Shown in pieces: positions 1 through 8,863 of a DNA stretch of 64,000 nt (position 1 is its first letter; every line of letters starts with the position of its first letter). The DNA is taken from positions 5,580,001 to 5,644,000 of the forward strand of contig NZ_CP150241.1 of assembly GCF_037975235.1 (NCBI RefSeq), in the 5' to 3' direction. This stretch comes from Paenibacillus sp. FSL R5-0341 (GTDB lineage: Bacteria; Bacillota; Bacilli; Paenibacillales; Paenibacillaceae). The notes beneath the pieces are model-generated. The model did no database searches. It saw only the letters and a list, made by a program, of their open reading frames with translations, and was not told the DNA's origin. Both the position numbers and the translations under genes were made by a program.

Positions 1-211
1 ATATGATGAAGGTCGCTCTCACAAATGTATCGATAATTATAAAGGCGGTCTGGTAATCGGCATAGGCATAATCTTCTGCTCCCACATCCATGAATCCAAT
101 CATAATCAGGAAAAGAAGAATGGCTATGTTGGCAATACCTGCACCTGCAAAATTACGTGCAAAGCGGTGCTTCCGCATCTCAAGTCTGATTAGTTTAAGC
201 AACGTCTTCAT
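1..211 (-). CDS. ABC-2 type exporter permease, N-terminal part only (cut by window edge)
   Basis: The first about 70 codons of a membrane protein are present; the rest lies outside the window. The ATG at 209-211 overlaps the last 17 bases of the upstream ATPase gene, so the two are translationally coupled. The start of the protein reads MKTLLKLIRLEMRKHRFARN, a basic amphipathic stretch, followed by a hydrophobic span around residues 22-42. That layout is usual for permeases paired with BcrA-type ATPases. Its role is inferred: it would form the membrane channel of an exporter for a peptide antibiotic or lipid-like compound. The specific family cannot be fixed from this fragment. Confidence 0.75.
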   Translation of the reverse strand, partial: MKTLLKLIRLEMRKHRFARNFAGAGIANIAILLFLIMIGFMDVGAEDYAYADYQTAFIIIDTFVRATFII

Positions 212-1118
212 CCCCTTTTACCAACTTCATGAAGTGTTCTTCCAGGGAATGAGCCCGTTTGGATATCGATTCGATCTCAATGCCGTGTTGAATCAGCTTG
301 GTGTTCAGTTCCGATGGAATGATTCCCGGATCATAGATTCGTAACGTTTGGTCATCGACCAGTTTATAATTACTCAAACCAAGCTGGTGTTCAATGACAT
401 AAGTCGCTTTGCGGATATCTACCGCCTGTAACTCGATGTACTCATTTTGACTTCCACGAATGCTCTCCATCGATACTTCCTCCACCAAGCGACCGCCACG
501 AATGACACCAACCGTGTCAGCAATTTGCTCTATCTCCCCAAGAATGTGACTAGAGACCAACAGGGTAATGCGATACTCATTACTAAGGCGCTTGAACAAA
601 TCTCGCATCTCCCGGATCCCTACAGGGTCCAATCCGTTGATCGGTTCATCCAAAATGAGTAGTTCGGGTGTGGTTATGAGTGCACGAGCCAATCCCAGCC
701 TCTGTTTCATACCCAGCGAGAAGTCCTTGACCGGTTTCTTGCCCGTATCCTTCAGCCCTACCGTTTCCATCGTGTTGTCGATGATCTTTTTGTTGTGAAA
801 TCCCATGTATTCACAGTGAAGCTCCAGATTCTCGCGAGCAGACAGCTTATCATAGAAAAAAGGATATTCAATAATGCTGCCCATTCGTTTCAACACTTCA
901 TAGGATGTAGGTGTAAGCTTCTCCCCAAACAGTTCAATTTCTCCTGTTGTTGGTTTAACCAGATTGGTCAGCATCTTCATGATGGTTGTTTTGCCTGCAC
1001 CATTCGGACCGAGAAACCCATAGATCTCACCTTGCTTAATACTCATATTGACGTTGGATACAACCTCGACCCCTTCATACACTTTGGTCACATCTATCGT
1101 TCGTGCGATATAAGTCAT
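195..1118 (-). CDS. ABC transporter ATP-binding protein, BcrA-like
   Basis: This is a 307-residue ATPase of the bacitracin-exporter (BcrA) type that would power the adjoining permease. Walker A is GPNGAGKTT near residue 40, the signature is FSLGMKQR, and Walker B is LLILDEPINGLDP. The C-terminal 90 residues are the usual extension of drug-export ATPases. An in-frame upstream start exists at 1199, but the ATG at 1118 has a good ribosome site (AAAGGAG, about 10 bases before) and gives the normal family length. The gene follows a histidine kinase and response regulator after a 126-base gap that may hold its own promoter. The context suggests an inducible resistance exporter; the substrate is unknown. 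Confidence 0.9.
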   Translation of the reverse strand: MTYIARTIDVTKVYEGVEVVSNVNMSIKQGEIYGFLGPNGAGKTTIMKMLTNLVKPTTGEIELFGEKLTPTSYEVLKRMGSIIEYPFFYDKLSARENLELHCEYMGFHNKKIIDNTMETVGLKDTGKKPVKDFSLGMKQRLGLARALITTPELLILDEPINGLDPVGIREMRDLFKRLSNEYRITLLVSSHILGEIEQIADTVGVIRGGRLVEEVSMESIRGSQNEYIELQAVDIRKATYVIEHQLGLSNYKLVDDQTLRIYDPGIIPSELNTKLIQHGIEIESISKRAHSLEEHFMKLVKGDEDVA

Positions 1119-1200
1119 CGTCTTGTTCTCCTTTACGTCCCCTGTCCGGGTTCCTATATCTGTATTGTAAAGAGAAAAGTCTGCTTTTTTATTAATCAAA

Positions 1201-1218
1201 TCTTACAAAAACCTTAAG
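1201..1218 (-). promoter_or_regulatory. Possible response-regulator binding direct repeat before the ABC genes
   Basis: Read on the minus strand, two similar blocks, CTTAAGG and TGTAAGA, lie about 11 bases apart upstream of the ATPase gene. OmpR-class regulators usually bind tandem repeats spaced by one helical turn, and such a regulator is encoded just upstream. The match is short and the link is inference. Confidence 0.25.
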
Positions 1219-1244
1219 CTTGACCGAAAATGCCAAAACAGGCT

Positions 1245-2177
1245 CTACCTGGCCTTTAAGGTAACCGAAAATACAGTCCGTTGATGTGGCACACTATGTA
1301 AATGAATACTTCCACCCATCCGCTCAACTAGCCGCTTCGTAATCGTCAGTCCAAGGCCGCTGCCCTGATAGAGTCGATTGCGAGAATCCTCCAGTGTATA
1401 CATACGTTCGAACACACGGCTATGCTCACTCTCAGGAATTCCCTTCCCTTGGTCCCAGATTTGTAGCGTCACAGGTCCACCTGCCGAATGTTCGAGCGAC
1501 AGCCCCAGCACCTTACCCTCTGCTCCATATTTCATCCCATTGGTCATGAGATTATCCAGCACACGGTCCAGTGCTTCTTCATTTCCTTGCACGAAAATAT
1601 CATCATCAGGTATATCCAGCTCCACATGCAACCCGAGATTGGTCAACATTTCATAAAAGGAGATCATCTTCAACCGGCATAATTCGCTTATATTAACTCG
1701 ACTAAGCACCAGCTCCGTGTCTCCAGATTCCAGCTTCGCCAGATCGAAAAAGGAATGAATCAGACGTAGCACTTCCTGCGCCTTATCTTGTATTTTCTCC
1801 GTCATACTCTTTCGTTCCTGATCGGTCAATGATGGACTGTGCAGCAAGGTCTCACTATAGCCCAGCACAACCGTAAGCGGCGTTTTCAGATCATGGGAGA
1901 TGTTGGAGAGCATATTGCGCATCTCCTTCTCCTGGTTCGCATAACCGGCCTTCGCGCGGTGCGCATGATCCAGCAGCTGGTTCATGTCTTTCAGAAGCTG
2001 GCTAACTTGATCATCACTGTTGAATACAAGCAAGCGCTCAAAGGTGCCTTGATCCAAAATAGCGGATATTTTCTCGTGAATATAAGACAGGTGTTGGCTG
2101 CGTTTCCTCAATCTCATCCACATTCCAATGACCACAATGACTAGAATAGCTGTTGTACTGGCAAAAATCAGTGTCAT
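1245..2177 (-). CDS. Sensor histidine kinase of a small two-component system
   Basis: This 310-residue kinase has one membrane span at residues 3-20 and no sizeable outer domain, so it probably senses the membrane or a partner transporter rather than a soluble ligand. The H-box is SNISHDLKTPLT with the phosphorylated His at residue 95. An N-box (DNLMTNGMKYG) and G-boxes (DQGKGIP, GSGLGLTI) of the ATPase domain follow. Its ATG overlaps the stop of the response regulator gene in an ATGA arrangement, so both are co-translated. Small kinases of this build often control peptide-antibiotic exporters, which fits the ABC genes downstream. Confidence 0.92.
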   Translation of the reverse strand: MTLIFASTTAILVIVVIGMWMRLRKRSQHLSYIHEKISAILDQGTFERLLVFNSDDQVSQLLKDMNQLLDHAHRAKAGYANQEKEMRNMLSNISHDLKTPLTVVLGYSETLLHSPSLTDQERKSMTEKIQDKAQEVLRLIHSFFDLAKLESGDTELVLSRVNISELCRLKMISFYEMLTNLGLHVELDIPDDDIFVQGNEEALDRVLDNLMTNGMKYGAEGKVLGLSLEHSAGGPVTLQIWDQGKGIPESEHSRVFERMYTLEDSRNRLYQGSGLGLTITKRLVERMGGSIHLHSVPHQRTVFSVTLKAR

Positions 2178-2890
2178 GTCTGCTCCGCCTCCAGCTTATA
2201 TCCGATGCCCCAGAGTGTCTTGATATACTGGGGAGCCGAAGGGTCCACCTCTAGTTTTTCTCTTAGACGGCGCATATGTACGTTAATGATATTTTCGTCT
2301 CCATAATAATGATCGTTCCAGACCGAAGCGTAGATCTGAGCCTTGGTGAACACTTTGCCGGGATGAGTAACCAATAGCTTCAGAATGCCAAATTCCTTGG
2401 AGGTCAGCTTGACGGGTGTACCTTCACGTTCCACCTCGTATGTCTCCATGTCGACCACAAGTCCGCCGAGGTGAATACGCTGATCTTTAGCCACTTCAGC
2501 CACAGGCTGAGCGGTATAATTGGCGCGGCGAATCGCAGCTTTAATACGGGCAGTCAACTCGATTAATGAGAAGGGTTTGCTCAAATAATCATCAGCACCG
2601 AAGCCCAGCCCCAGCGCTTTGTCCACTTCTCCATCCTTCGCAGACAGAATGAGCACAGGTACCAAACTTACTGCCCGAATGGTCTGCAGCACATCCATCC
2701 CACTCTTACGAGGCAGCATCAGGTCCAGAATAACCAGATCATACCCCGGTTGTGACTGACTGAATTGACGTTCTGCCTCTAATCCGTCATATGCATACGT
2801 GACGTCGTATCCCTCTTTTTCCAGATAAGGTCCGACCATCTCACTAATTGAACGATCATCTTCAACAAGCAATAAGCGTTGACTTGACAC
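2174..2890 (-). CDS. OmpR/PhoB-family response regulator
   Basis: The protein is 238 residues with an N-terminal receiver domain (acidic pair EDD near residue 10, phospho-acceptor Asp56 in LDLMLP, Lys in LSKPF) and a C-terminal winged helix ending in YIKTLWGIGYKLE. An upstream ATG at 2956 would add 22 unrelated residues. I chose the GTG at 2890 because GGAGGGG sits 5 bases before it and the receiver begins right after. It is the first gene of the operon with the histidine kinase and would activate the exporter genes downstream. Confidence 0.92.
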   Translation of the reverse strand: MSSQRLLLVEDDRSISEMVGPYLEKEGYDVTYAYDGLEAERQFSQSQPGYDLVILDLMLPRKSGMDVLQTIRAVSLVPVLILSAKDGEVDKALGLGFGADDYLSKPFSLIELTARIKAAIRRANYTAQPVAEVAKDQRIHLGGLVVDMETYEVEREGTPVKLTSKEFGILKLLVTHPGKVFTKAQIYASVWNDHYYGDENIINVHMRRLREKLEVDPSAPQYIKTLWGIGYKLEAEQT

Positions 2891-2959
2891 AAGTTCCCCT
2901 CCAACATGAACATTTTTCTTTATTACCTCACAGTTTGTTTGAATTGGCAATGACATACG

Positions 2960-3010
2960 AAAAAACCTGACAGGAGCACCACTTTGGTATAAAGTGTGTT
3001 TCCTGCCAGG
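2960..3010 (-). terminator. Intrinsic terminator after the DegV gene
   Basis: On the minus strand a ten-base arm CCTGGCAGGA pairs with TCCTGTCAGG apart from one mismatch, closing a 25-base loop, and is followed by TTTTTT. It lies 34 bases past the stop codon of the degV-like gene. Confidence 0.85.
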
Positions 3011-3043
3011 TCTATGAGCGTTAATAGATGAGTGCTTATACGT

Positions 3044-3895
3044 CTAGTCTCTGTATCCGTTCTCGCTGTGTATCCAGCACAGTCCAATGGTTCCTGCACC
3101 TGCATGGATACTTACTACAGGGATGAATGGCATGATCTCGGTCTTTAATTTAGGGAGCAGATTGGCAATCTGCTTCTTGATCGTGACGGCTTCTTCCTGA
3201 TTATTCGCATGCATAATGCACACATGCTTTACTTTCTCCACATCCAGTTTGAGCATATCCAGCATACGCTCTTTCGTCCGCTTGAACGTGCGAATCTTCT
3301 CATTCACAACCACTTTGCCCTCTTCAAATCGAAGCAACAGATGGATCTTGAGCAGTTGACTGATGATCAGCTGTGTGCCCGACACCCGCCCACTGCGGTG
3401 AAGATGCTGAAGACTGGCCGGTATGAGGTAAAAGGACATGTTATCAATCATCTGTTCAATATTTACTTTGATCTCGGCAGCCGAACATCCCTGCTTCTGC
3501 CATTCCAGTCCTTGCATAATCATCTCACGGTGAGGATAGGCACCTGCCTTTGAATCAATTGCGGTCACCGTCACTCCTGCAATCTCTGCAGCCTGCATGG
3601 ACGTATGCAGCGTTCCGCTCAGTGCAGTAGAGCAATGAATCGTAATAATCTCATCGTACTTGTCTTTCAGCGACTCATATAGTTCAATGAACTCGCCAAT
3701 GGGTGGCTGCGAACTGCTCGCACGTGAAGCCTCCGCAAGTTTTTCATAGAACGTTTCAGATGTAATGTCATCGGTTTCCCGGTAACATTCTTCTCCAAAT
3801 ACGATGCGCAGCGGTACGATGTAGATATGATTTTGCTCCGCAAAAACGGGATCCAGTGTACTAGTACTATCGGTGACCCATGCAATTTTCTTCAT
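3044..3895 (-). CDS. DegV family protein (FakB-like fatty-acid binding)
   Basis: This 283-residue soluble protein belongs to the DegV family, which binds a fatty acid and, in FakB members, presents it to the kinase FakA for phosphorylation and entry into phospholipid synthesis. Family motifs are visible: DSTSTLD at residues 9-15, SSQPPIGEF, the ligand-site HCSTALSGT, and the LHRSGRVSG segment of the second lobe. The start is supported by AGAAGG seven bases upstream. It stands alone with its own terminator. A possible catabolite-repression site lies about 95 bases upstream. Which fatty acid it prefers cannot be read from the sequence. Confidence 0.92.
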   Translation of the reverse strand: MKKIAWVTDSTSTLDPVFAEQNHIYIVPLRIVFGEECYRETDDITSETFYEKLAEASRASSSQPPIGEFIELYESLKDKYDEIITIHCSTALSGTLHTSMQAAEIAGVTVTAIDSKAGAYPHREMIMQGLEWQKQGCSAAEIKVNIEQMIDNMSFYLIPASLQHLHRSGRVSGTQLIISQLLKIHLLLRFEEGKVVVNEKIRTFKRTKERMLDMLKLDVEKVKHVCIMHANNQEEAVTIKKQIANLLPKLKTEIMPFIPVVSIHAGAGTIGLCWIHSENGYRD

Positions 3896-3987
3896 GACAT
3901 CCTTCTCTCTTGCCGGATTGTTCGTTCTGTATCCTCAATCGTCAGGCACAAGCCCGGCGGTTTATTTAAAATTTGAATATTTCATAT

Positions 3988-4001
3988 TGTAAACGTTTGC
4001 G
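3988..4001 (-). promoter_or_regulatory. Possible cre (CcpA) site upstream of the degV-like gene
   Basis: TGTAAACGTTTGCG matches the cre consensus TGWAANCGNTNWCA at 12 of 14 positions. It overlaps a possible minus-strand -35 (TTTACA). Two mismatches make this tentative. Confidence 0.25.
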
Positions 4002-4097
4002 ATACTACCTCTCAATTATAAAGGAACGGACAGACCGTTGTCTTGTGGCGCAATCATGAACAACCCTATTATTTCCATTTATAGCTAAAAAAATGTC

Positions 4098-4126
4098 TTG
4101 CCTGTGAAGGAATAAATTGGTATGCT
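4098..4126 (+). promoter_or_regulatory. Likely sigma-A promoter of the ABC-2 exporter operon
   Basis: TTGCCT and TATGCT are separated by 17 bases and lie about 75 bases before the first gene of the three-gene exporter. Both hexamers keep the most conserved positions. Confidence 0.55.
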
Positions 4127-4201
4127 GTTGTCCTTCTCTCTTTTTTCGCCTTGACTGAAGTGAACGGAAACGCCGTTCAATCCACTTATCGGAGGTGTCA
4201 C

Positions 4202-4978
4202 ATGCTTTATTTCACTCTGGCTTCCAAAGCCTACTCCCGGAACCTGCAATACCGCGGGGCACACATGGTCCATAACTTGGCAAGCGCCATGTTCGGTTAC
4301 ATGTACGCCTGCCTTTGGATCGGCATCGGGGCCGATCACACACTCGGAGAATACGGGACACAGGGGATGATCAGTTATATTGCGTTCACGCAATCCTCTC
4401 TCTGGATCTCAGGTTTTCTCACGAATGGATTGGGTATTCCCCTATCCGTCAGGACAGGGCAGATTGCACTGGATCTGATGAGGCCTGTTCATCTGTTCAC
4501 CCACCTGATGGCGCGCGAATGGGGGCAGATTGCCTACCAGTTTGTGTACAAAAGCATTCCGATCTACCTACTCTTCTCCATTGTCTTTTCCCTGCATTGG
4601 CCCTCAGACGTTTCAACACTATTCTATGCCGCACTTGGTCTTGTTGGCGCCGCATACTTGTCCATCTGCATGAACTACATCATTGGTGCCACGTCGATGT
4701 GGACCACAGAGTCCTCCTGGCTTCACTGGGGCAATCACGCGATGATGAATCTGCTGGCTGGTTTCTTCATTCCGCTGGAATGGCTACCGGACTGGCTTGA
4801 ACGACTGGCCTGGCTATCACCCTATCCTTTCCTGCTCTATGTACCTACCCGAATCTACCTTGGTTTCGAAGATGGCTCCTTACTATGGGGAACCTTGCTT
4901 TGGTGTGTCTTCATGACGTTGATCTGTCTTGCGATCACCCAAGTATTACGTCGTAAAGTGGAGGTGCAAGGCGGATGA
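4202..4978 (+). CDS. ABC-2 family exporter permease, first subunit
   Basis: The protein is 258 residues with about six hydrophobic spans and no signal peptide. It matches the layout of the ABC-2 permeases that occur as two different subunits plus one ATPase. The ATG at 4202 follows GGAGGTG by four bases; an alternative start at 4151 lacks a ribosome site. It overlaps the next gene by four bases (ATGA). With the following permease and ATPase it should form a heterodimeric export channel. The substrate is unknown; relatives export drugs such as viologens or daunorubicin-like compounds. Confidence 0.82.
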   Translation: MLYFTLASKAYSRNLQYRGAHMVHNLASAMFGYMYACLWIGIGADHTLGEYGTQGMISYIAFTQSSLWISGFLTNGLGIPLSVRTGQIALDLMRPVHLFTHLMAREWGQIAYQFVYKSIPIYLLFSIVFSLHWPSDVSTLFYAALGLVGAAYLSICMNYIIGATSMWTTESSWLHWGNHAMMNLLAGFFIPLEWLPDWLERLAWLSPYPFLLYVPTRIYLGFEDGSLLWGTLLWCVFMTLICLAITQVLRRKVEVQGG

Positions 4979-5775
4979 AACGAACTTCCTGGTTCAATTT
5001 ATATAAAATGCTCATTCGAACAAGCATCCGCAGCCGGATGCAATACAAGTTCAATTTCGTTATGGCGTCCGTACTGGCCGCTTTAATTCAGATCTCCGAG
5101 TTTCTGATGGTTGCTCTGGTGTTGCACAAATTTGGAGCGATTAAAGGCTGGTCCCTCCATGAGATTGGTTATCTCTTCGCCATCATGACGTTATCCAAAA
5201 CACTGTACCGCACATTCGGCAACGAGGTTCATCATCTGGAAAAATATCTGGTTAATGGTGAGCTTGATCAACTGTTAACCCGTCCGATGCCCGTATTGCT
5301 GGCACTGCTACCGCAAAACTTCCGCATCATGGCTGGGGAAGTCCTGCAAGGCGGGTTCATTCTCTGCTGGTCTCTGGCAGGCATGATGCAGAGCGGACAG
5401 ATCGGCTGGGCTGCCATTCCTTTCTCCCTGTTCATCATCCTGACGGGGGCAGTCATTCTCTTCTCCATCGGACTCGCTACTGCCACACTCGGATTCTGGA
5501 CCACACGCATCGAGGAATTACAGACGATCACCGAGGATGCAGCACGAACGGCTGCCCAATATCCGCTAACGTTATATCCCAAATGGATGTCTGGCATTCT
5601 GCTAACAGTGATTCCAGTGGGATTCGTCAACTACATTCCGTCACTCTACCTACTGCGGGGTGAAGGAGGAGCGTGGGTTCTAGTTGCTGTTGCGGCGGTT
5701 GCCGTACTGAGCTTGGCAGCAAGTCTACGTTTCTGGCAATTCGGCATGACCAAATATCAAAGTACAGGTAGCTAA
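4975..5775 (+). CDS. ABC-2 family exporter permease, second subunit
   Basis: This 266-residue membrane protein has about six spans and starts inside the stop codon of the previous permease gene, which means tight coupling and probably fixed stoichiometry. Its N-terminal segment is basic (RTSIRSRMQYKFNF) before the first span, as in related ABC-2 subunits. The phrase FGNEVHHLEKYLVNGELDQLLTRP before the third span is typical of this permease class, where the loop contacts the ATPase. The gene is followed 16 bases later by the ATPase gene. Confidence 0.82.
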   Translation: MKRTSWFNLYKMLIRTSIRSRMQYKFNFVMASVLAALIQISEFLMVALVLHKFGAIKGWSLHEIGYLFAIMTLSKTLYRTFGNEVHHLEKYLVNGELDQLLTRPMPVLLALLPQNFRIMAGEVLQGGFILCWSLAGMMQSGQIGWAAIPFSLFIILTGAVILFSIGLATATLGFWTTRIEELQTITEDAARTAAQYPLTLYPKWMSGILLTVIPVGFVNYIPSLYLLRGEGGAWVLVAVAAVAVLSLAASLRFWQFGMTKYQSTGS

Positions 5776-5791
5776 GGAGGCGTAACGAATC

Positions 5792-6766
5792 ATGAACATG
5801 ATCACAGCACGGCATCTGCAAAAGGAATTCAAAACTCCTGTTATTCGCGAAGGACGTTTCTCCGGGTTACGTACGTTATTTTCACGTGAATATGTGTCCA
5901 AGGAAGCGGTACGCGATATTAGTTTTGATATCGGTCCAGGTGAATTTGTGGGTTACATCGGTCCGAACGGGGCTGGCAAGTCTACCACGATCAAAATGCT
6001 GACAGGTATCCTCCACCCAACCTCGGGCGAGGTACGGCTTGGCGGTATGAACCCGCATCAGGACAGGCGCAGAACCGTTGTTCGACTGGGCGTCGTGTTC
6101 GGACAGCGAAGCCAGCTCTGGTGGGATCTGCCCGTGAAAGATTCATATGATATTCTGGCCGAGATGTACGGCGTCCGTGCCGAGGATAAAAAGAAACGGC
6201 TGTCCCAGTTCGCCGAGCTGCTGGACCTTGAATCGTTCTGGGCCACGCCTGTTCGCAAGCTTTCGCTTGGACAACGCATGCGTGCGGATCTCGCAGCTTC
6301 CATGCTGCATGATCCGGAACTGCTTTTTCTCGATGAACCGACGATTGGACTGGATGTGAACGCAAAGCGGAACATTCGCCAATTTCTACGTACATTAAAT
6401 GAAACGTTTGGCAAAACGATTTTGCTGACCACACATGACATGGACGACATAGAGCAGTTATGCAGCCGGGTCATGGTGATTAACCATGGTCAACTGACAT
6501 ATGACGGCACGATCTCATCGCTTCGCGAAACCATCGGACTGCCTACGTTGATTCGGGTAACGTTCCGGGGAGCGTTTCACATCCCAGATGTTGTGTCGTC
6601 CGCGATACAGATTACAGGAGTGGAAGGACAGATCGTCACCACCCAAGTGAACCGTAAGGAATGGAGCACAATGGACATTCTCAAACAGTTGGAACATTGG
6701 GGTGAGATTGAAGATGTAGAGATGAAAGAACCTGATTTTGAAGATATCATTCATCGGGTGTACTAG
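5792..6766 (+). CDS. ABC exporter ATP-binding protein for the ABC-2 permease pair
   Basis: This 324-residue ATPase drives the two permeases encoded just upstream. Walker A is GPNGAGKSTT near residue 60, the Q-loop follows in VFGQRSQLWWDLP, the signature is LSLGQRMRADLA, and Walker B is LLFLDEPTIGLDV followed by the H-loop TTHD. The N-terminal 45 residues and C-terminal 85 residues are extensions usual in this subfamily. The AAGGAGG ribosome site is strong. The QRSQLWWDLP Q-loop is a hallmark of ATPases that partner the two-permease ABC-2 type. Confidence 0.92.
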   Translation: MNMITARHLQKEFKTPVIREGRFSGLRTLFSREYVSKEAVRDISFDIGPGEFVGYIGPNGAGKSTTIKMLTGILHPTSGEVRLGGMNPHQDRRRTVVRLGVVFGQRSQLWWDLPVKDSYDILAEMYGVRAEDKKKRLSQFAELLDLESFWATPVRKLSLGQRMRADLAASMLHDPELLFLDEPTIGLDVNAKRNIRQFLRTLNETFGKTILLTTHDMDDIEQLCSRVMVINHGQLTYDGTISSLRETIGLPTLIRVTFRGAFHIPDVVSSAIQITGVEGQIVTTQVNRKEWSTMDILKQLEHWGEIEDVEMKEPDFEDIIHRVY

Positions 6767-6862
6767 TCGGCCCATTTTGTAATGAAATTGGATGAAGACC
6801 TGTTCTTCTGCCGTTACATGAAAGAGGGACATGACGTACTGTAATAGCGGAGGTGAAGCGTC

Positions 6863-7540
6863 ATGCTTGTGACCAAACATGTACTGGCAGCATCCAGCGC
6901 ACACGCCACTCCCTATTACATCGTACGTGGCATGATGCCGGGACCAGTGATGTTCATTACATCCGGGGTTCACGGGAATGAAACAGCGAGTATGGCCGCT
7001 GCACAAAAGCTCGCAGATGATTGTGCGACGGGTCGTCGTGTCATTCAGCGAGGGCTGCTGATTATCGTGCCACGCGTGAATCAGAAAGCCTACGCAAAGA
7101 AAATCAGAGGTAAGCCAGATCTGAATCGTACGTTTCCACGCCGTATGTCGGGCAAGGCCAAGCATCCATTGGCAGCGGCAGTTTTTCAGCTGGCGCGTGA
7201 ATATCGGGCCGACTGGTGGCTCGATCTGCATGAAGCCAACGGACTTTCCCAGCTTAGTTCGCGAGTGCTTGGACAGACGCTGATTACCAACCCTGGCAGT
7301 CGCACCATTCCGGCTTGCAGGAGAGTAATCGAACGGATGAATCGGTCGATTGCGATTCGTGATCGTCATTTTAACCTCAAGCAGCATGAGTTGCCGGGAT
7401 CTGCTCGTACAGCGGCTTCAAGAATATTACAAGCCCGCTCTGTTACGGTGGAGACCTGCTGGAGTCTGAAACGCGCGACACGTATCAAGTATCAGACGAA
7501 GATTGTACACCATTTTCTGCGTGAAGCGGGCATGTCATGA
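6863..7540 (+). CDS. Succinylglutamate desuccinylase/aspartoacylase-like zinc hydrolase
   Basis: This 225-residue protein belongs to the M14-like carboxypeptidase clan that removes acyl or amino-acid groups from small amides. The zinc ligands are visible: His37 and Glu40 in GVHGNE, and His123 in LDLHEA. The substrate-binding Arg89 lies in DLNRTFP, and the likely catalytic Glu197 lies in VTVETCW. It is short for the family, lacking a C-terminal beta domain. GGAGGTG stands five bases before the ATG. It may share the transcript of the exporter upstream, 96 bases away with no terminator seen. The substrate is unknown. Confidence 0.82.
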   Translation: MLVTKHVLAASSAHATPYYIVRGMMPGPVMFITSGVHGNETASMAAAQKLADDCATGRRVIQRGLLIIVPRVNQKAYAKKIRGKPDLNRTFPRRMSGKAKHPLAAAVFQLAREYRADWWLDLHEANGLSQLSSRVLGQTLITNPGSRTIPACRRVIERMNRSIAIRDRHFNLKQHELPGSARTAASRILQARSVTVETCWSLKRATRIKYQTKIVHHFLREAGMS

Positions 7541-7559
7541 TTGAGATTATGAAGATAGA

Positions 7560-7632
7560 AATAAAAGACACCTTCAGAAGAGAGCGCCCGAGGATACACT
7601 TCGGGAGTTCGCTTTGGAGGTGTTTATTTTTG
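7560..7632 (+). terminator. Terminator between convergent genes
   Basis: A long imperfect stem begins at AAAGACACCT and ends at AGGTGTTTATTTTT, with an inner CCCGA/TCGGG helix. The T-run on + ends transcripts of the zinc hydrolase; the mirrored A-rich side may serve the convergent beta-lactamase-like gene. Confidence 0.7.
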
Positions 7633-7635
7633 CGT

Positions 7636-8691
7636 TTATCTCTGCATCATGGCTTCCAGAATTTTATTACCCACAGGGTCCAGCGGCATGAGTGGATAAA
7701 GGTCTTTTTTAGTTATAAACTTGAATATCGCATCCAGATACTCATCCACAATGGAGGCTGATCCAAAACAATAATTGGACAATAATACGACGCCTATCCC
7801 CTGTTGCTTATTTATAGCCAAATAACTGGTGAAACCAAATGTGCTGCCGTTATGCCAGAGAATATTCTGATCTGAGATATGATCACTAAACCAGGCGTAA
7901 TGATGGGTCGAATCTCCAATCATTACAGGCATGTGACTTTGTTGTATTGCAGAGGCTGCAGGATGATCTTCATTCAGATTGGCCTGCACAAATAAACACA
8001 TATCGTGAAGAGATGACTTGATCGCCCCTGCCCCTTCATGTACACCAGTATCCCAATGAGGCATCTTTTTCCCCGTTGACGTATGTCCATCTACAAATCT
8101 GCCATTCTGTTCTGCATTCAGCATAACAGCTGTCTCCGTCATCTTTAATGGACCTGTGATATATTTTTTCAGCAGATCGTCATATGTACTGCCTGATACT
8201 TTACATAGGATATAACCCAGTAAGCCCACGCCGGTATTGGAATACTCAAATGAACCCATTTGATCCGTAAAGTCAGCATCCGATAAAAAAGCAAGTAAAT
8301 CATCCTCCGTATAATTTGAAAACGGATTATATCGATTTTTCTTCGAGGACAGGTTTGTGGCAACTCCAGGTAATCCAGAGGTATGCGTAGCAAGACTTTT
8401 TAAGGTAACCTTATTCAAATAATCGTTTTTACCGTTGTGTATGTACTTGCCAACCGTGTCATCCGTGGAAAGCTGCTCTTGACGTTCCAATTCTAATAGA
8501 AGGATCGATGTAAAAAGCTTGGTTACAGAGCCGATTTCAAACAATCTGTGTTCGGGAGCCGCCGTGCTCTTCTTTTGGGGATTGCCTACCGAATGATATT
8601 CGATATCGCCCTTTGTAATTATGCCAATCTCAAGATGCAGATGTTTCTTGCCTTTGATGTAATCGGATACAAAATCCTGTAAATCCCTCAT
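7636..8691 (-). CDS. Serine beta-lactamase/penicillin-binding-fold hydrolase (AmpC/AmpH-like)
   Basis: The 351-residue protein has the three active-site motifs of class C-type serine hydrolases: Ser55-x-x-Lys58 in GSVTK, Tyr150-Ser-Asn in EYSNTG, and HNGSTFG in place of KTG. No signal peptide or membrane span is seen, so it probably acts inside the cell as an esterase or peptidase rather than as a secreted resistance enzyme. An upstream TTG at 8766 would add 25 residues but has no ribosome site; the ATG at 8691 has AAAGGAG, though 11 bases away, so the start is not certain. It is a single-gene unit. Confidence 0.85.
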   Translation of the reverse strand: MRDLQDFVSDYIKGKKHLHLEIGIITKGDIEYHSVGNPQKKSTAAPEHRLFEIGSVTKLFTSILLLELERQEQLSTDDTVGKYIHNGKNDYLNKVTLKSLATHTSGLPGVATNLSSKKNRYNPFSNYTEDDLLAFLSDADFTDQMGSFEYSNTGVGLLGYILCKVSGSTYDDLLKKYITGPLKMTETAVMLNAEQNGRFVDGHTSTGKKMPHWDTGVHEGAGAIKSSLHDMCLFVQANLNEDHPAASAIQQSHMPVMIGDSTHHYAWFSDHISDQNILWHNGSTFGFTSYLAINKQQGIGVVLLSNYCFGSASIVDEYLDAIFKFITKKDLYPLMPLDPVGNKILEAMMQR

Positions 8692-8837
8692 AGAAAATGT
8701 TACTCCTTTTTTGGTGTAAATTTCATTATTGGAATGTTGAAATGACGTTAGCCACTCCTTTGGCAAACTTCACTATGTATTCGTTTAAAATTTCCTATTC
8801 CCTGCTCGTTAGTTAATGCTTGTCTTCTCCTAAACAG

Positions 8838-8863
8838 GAAAAGAGCCGTGATTACGGCTCTTT
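8838..8863 (-). terminator. Terminator overlapping the end of the MerR gene
   Basis: AAGAGCCGT and ACGGCTCTT form a perfect nine-base stem with a four-base loop, followed on the minus strand by TTTTCC. The stop codon of the MerR gene lies in the loop, so termination is placed immediately at the end of the coding region. Confidence 0.8.

Noticed and set aside
6515..7387. 290-codon minus-strand frame across the ATPase and zinc-hydrolase genes
   Set aside because: It overlaps two well-supported + genes and an intergenic region, without ribosome site or domain.
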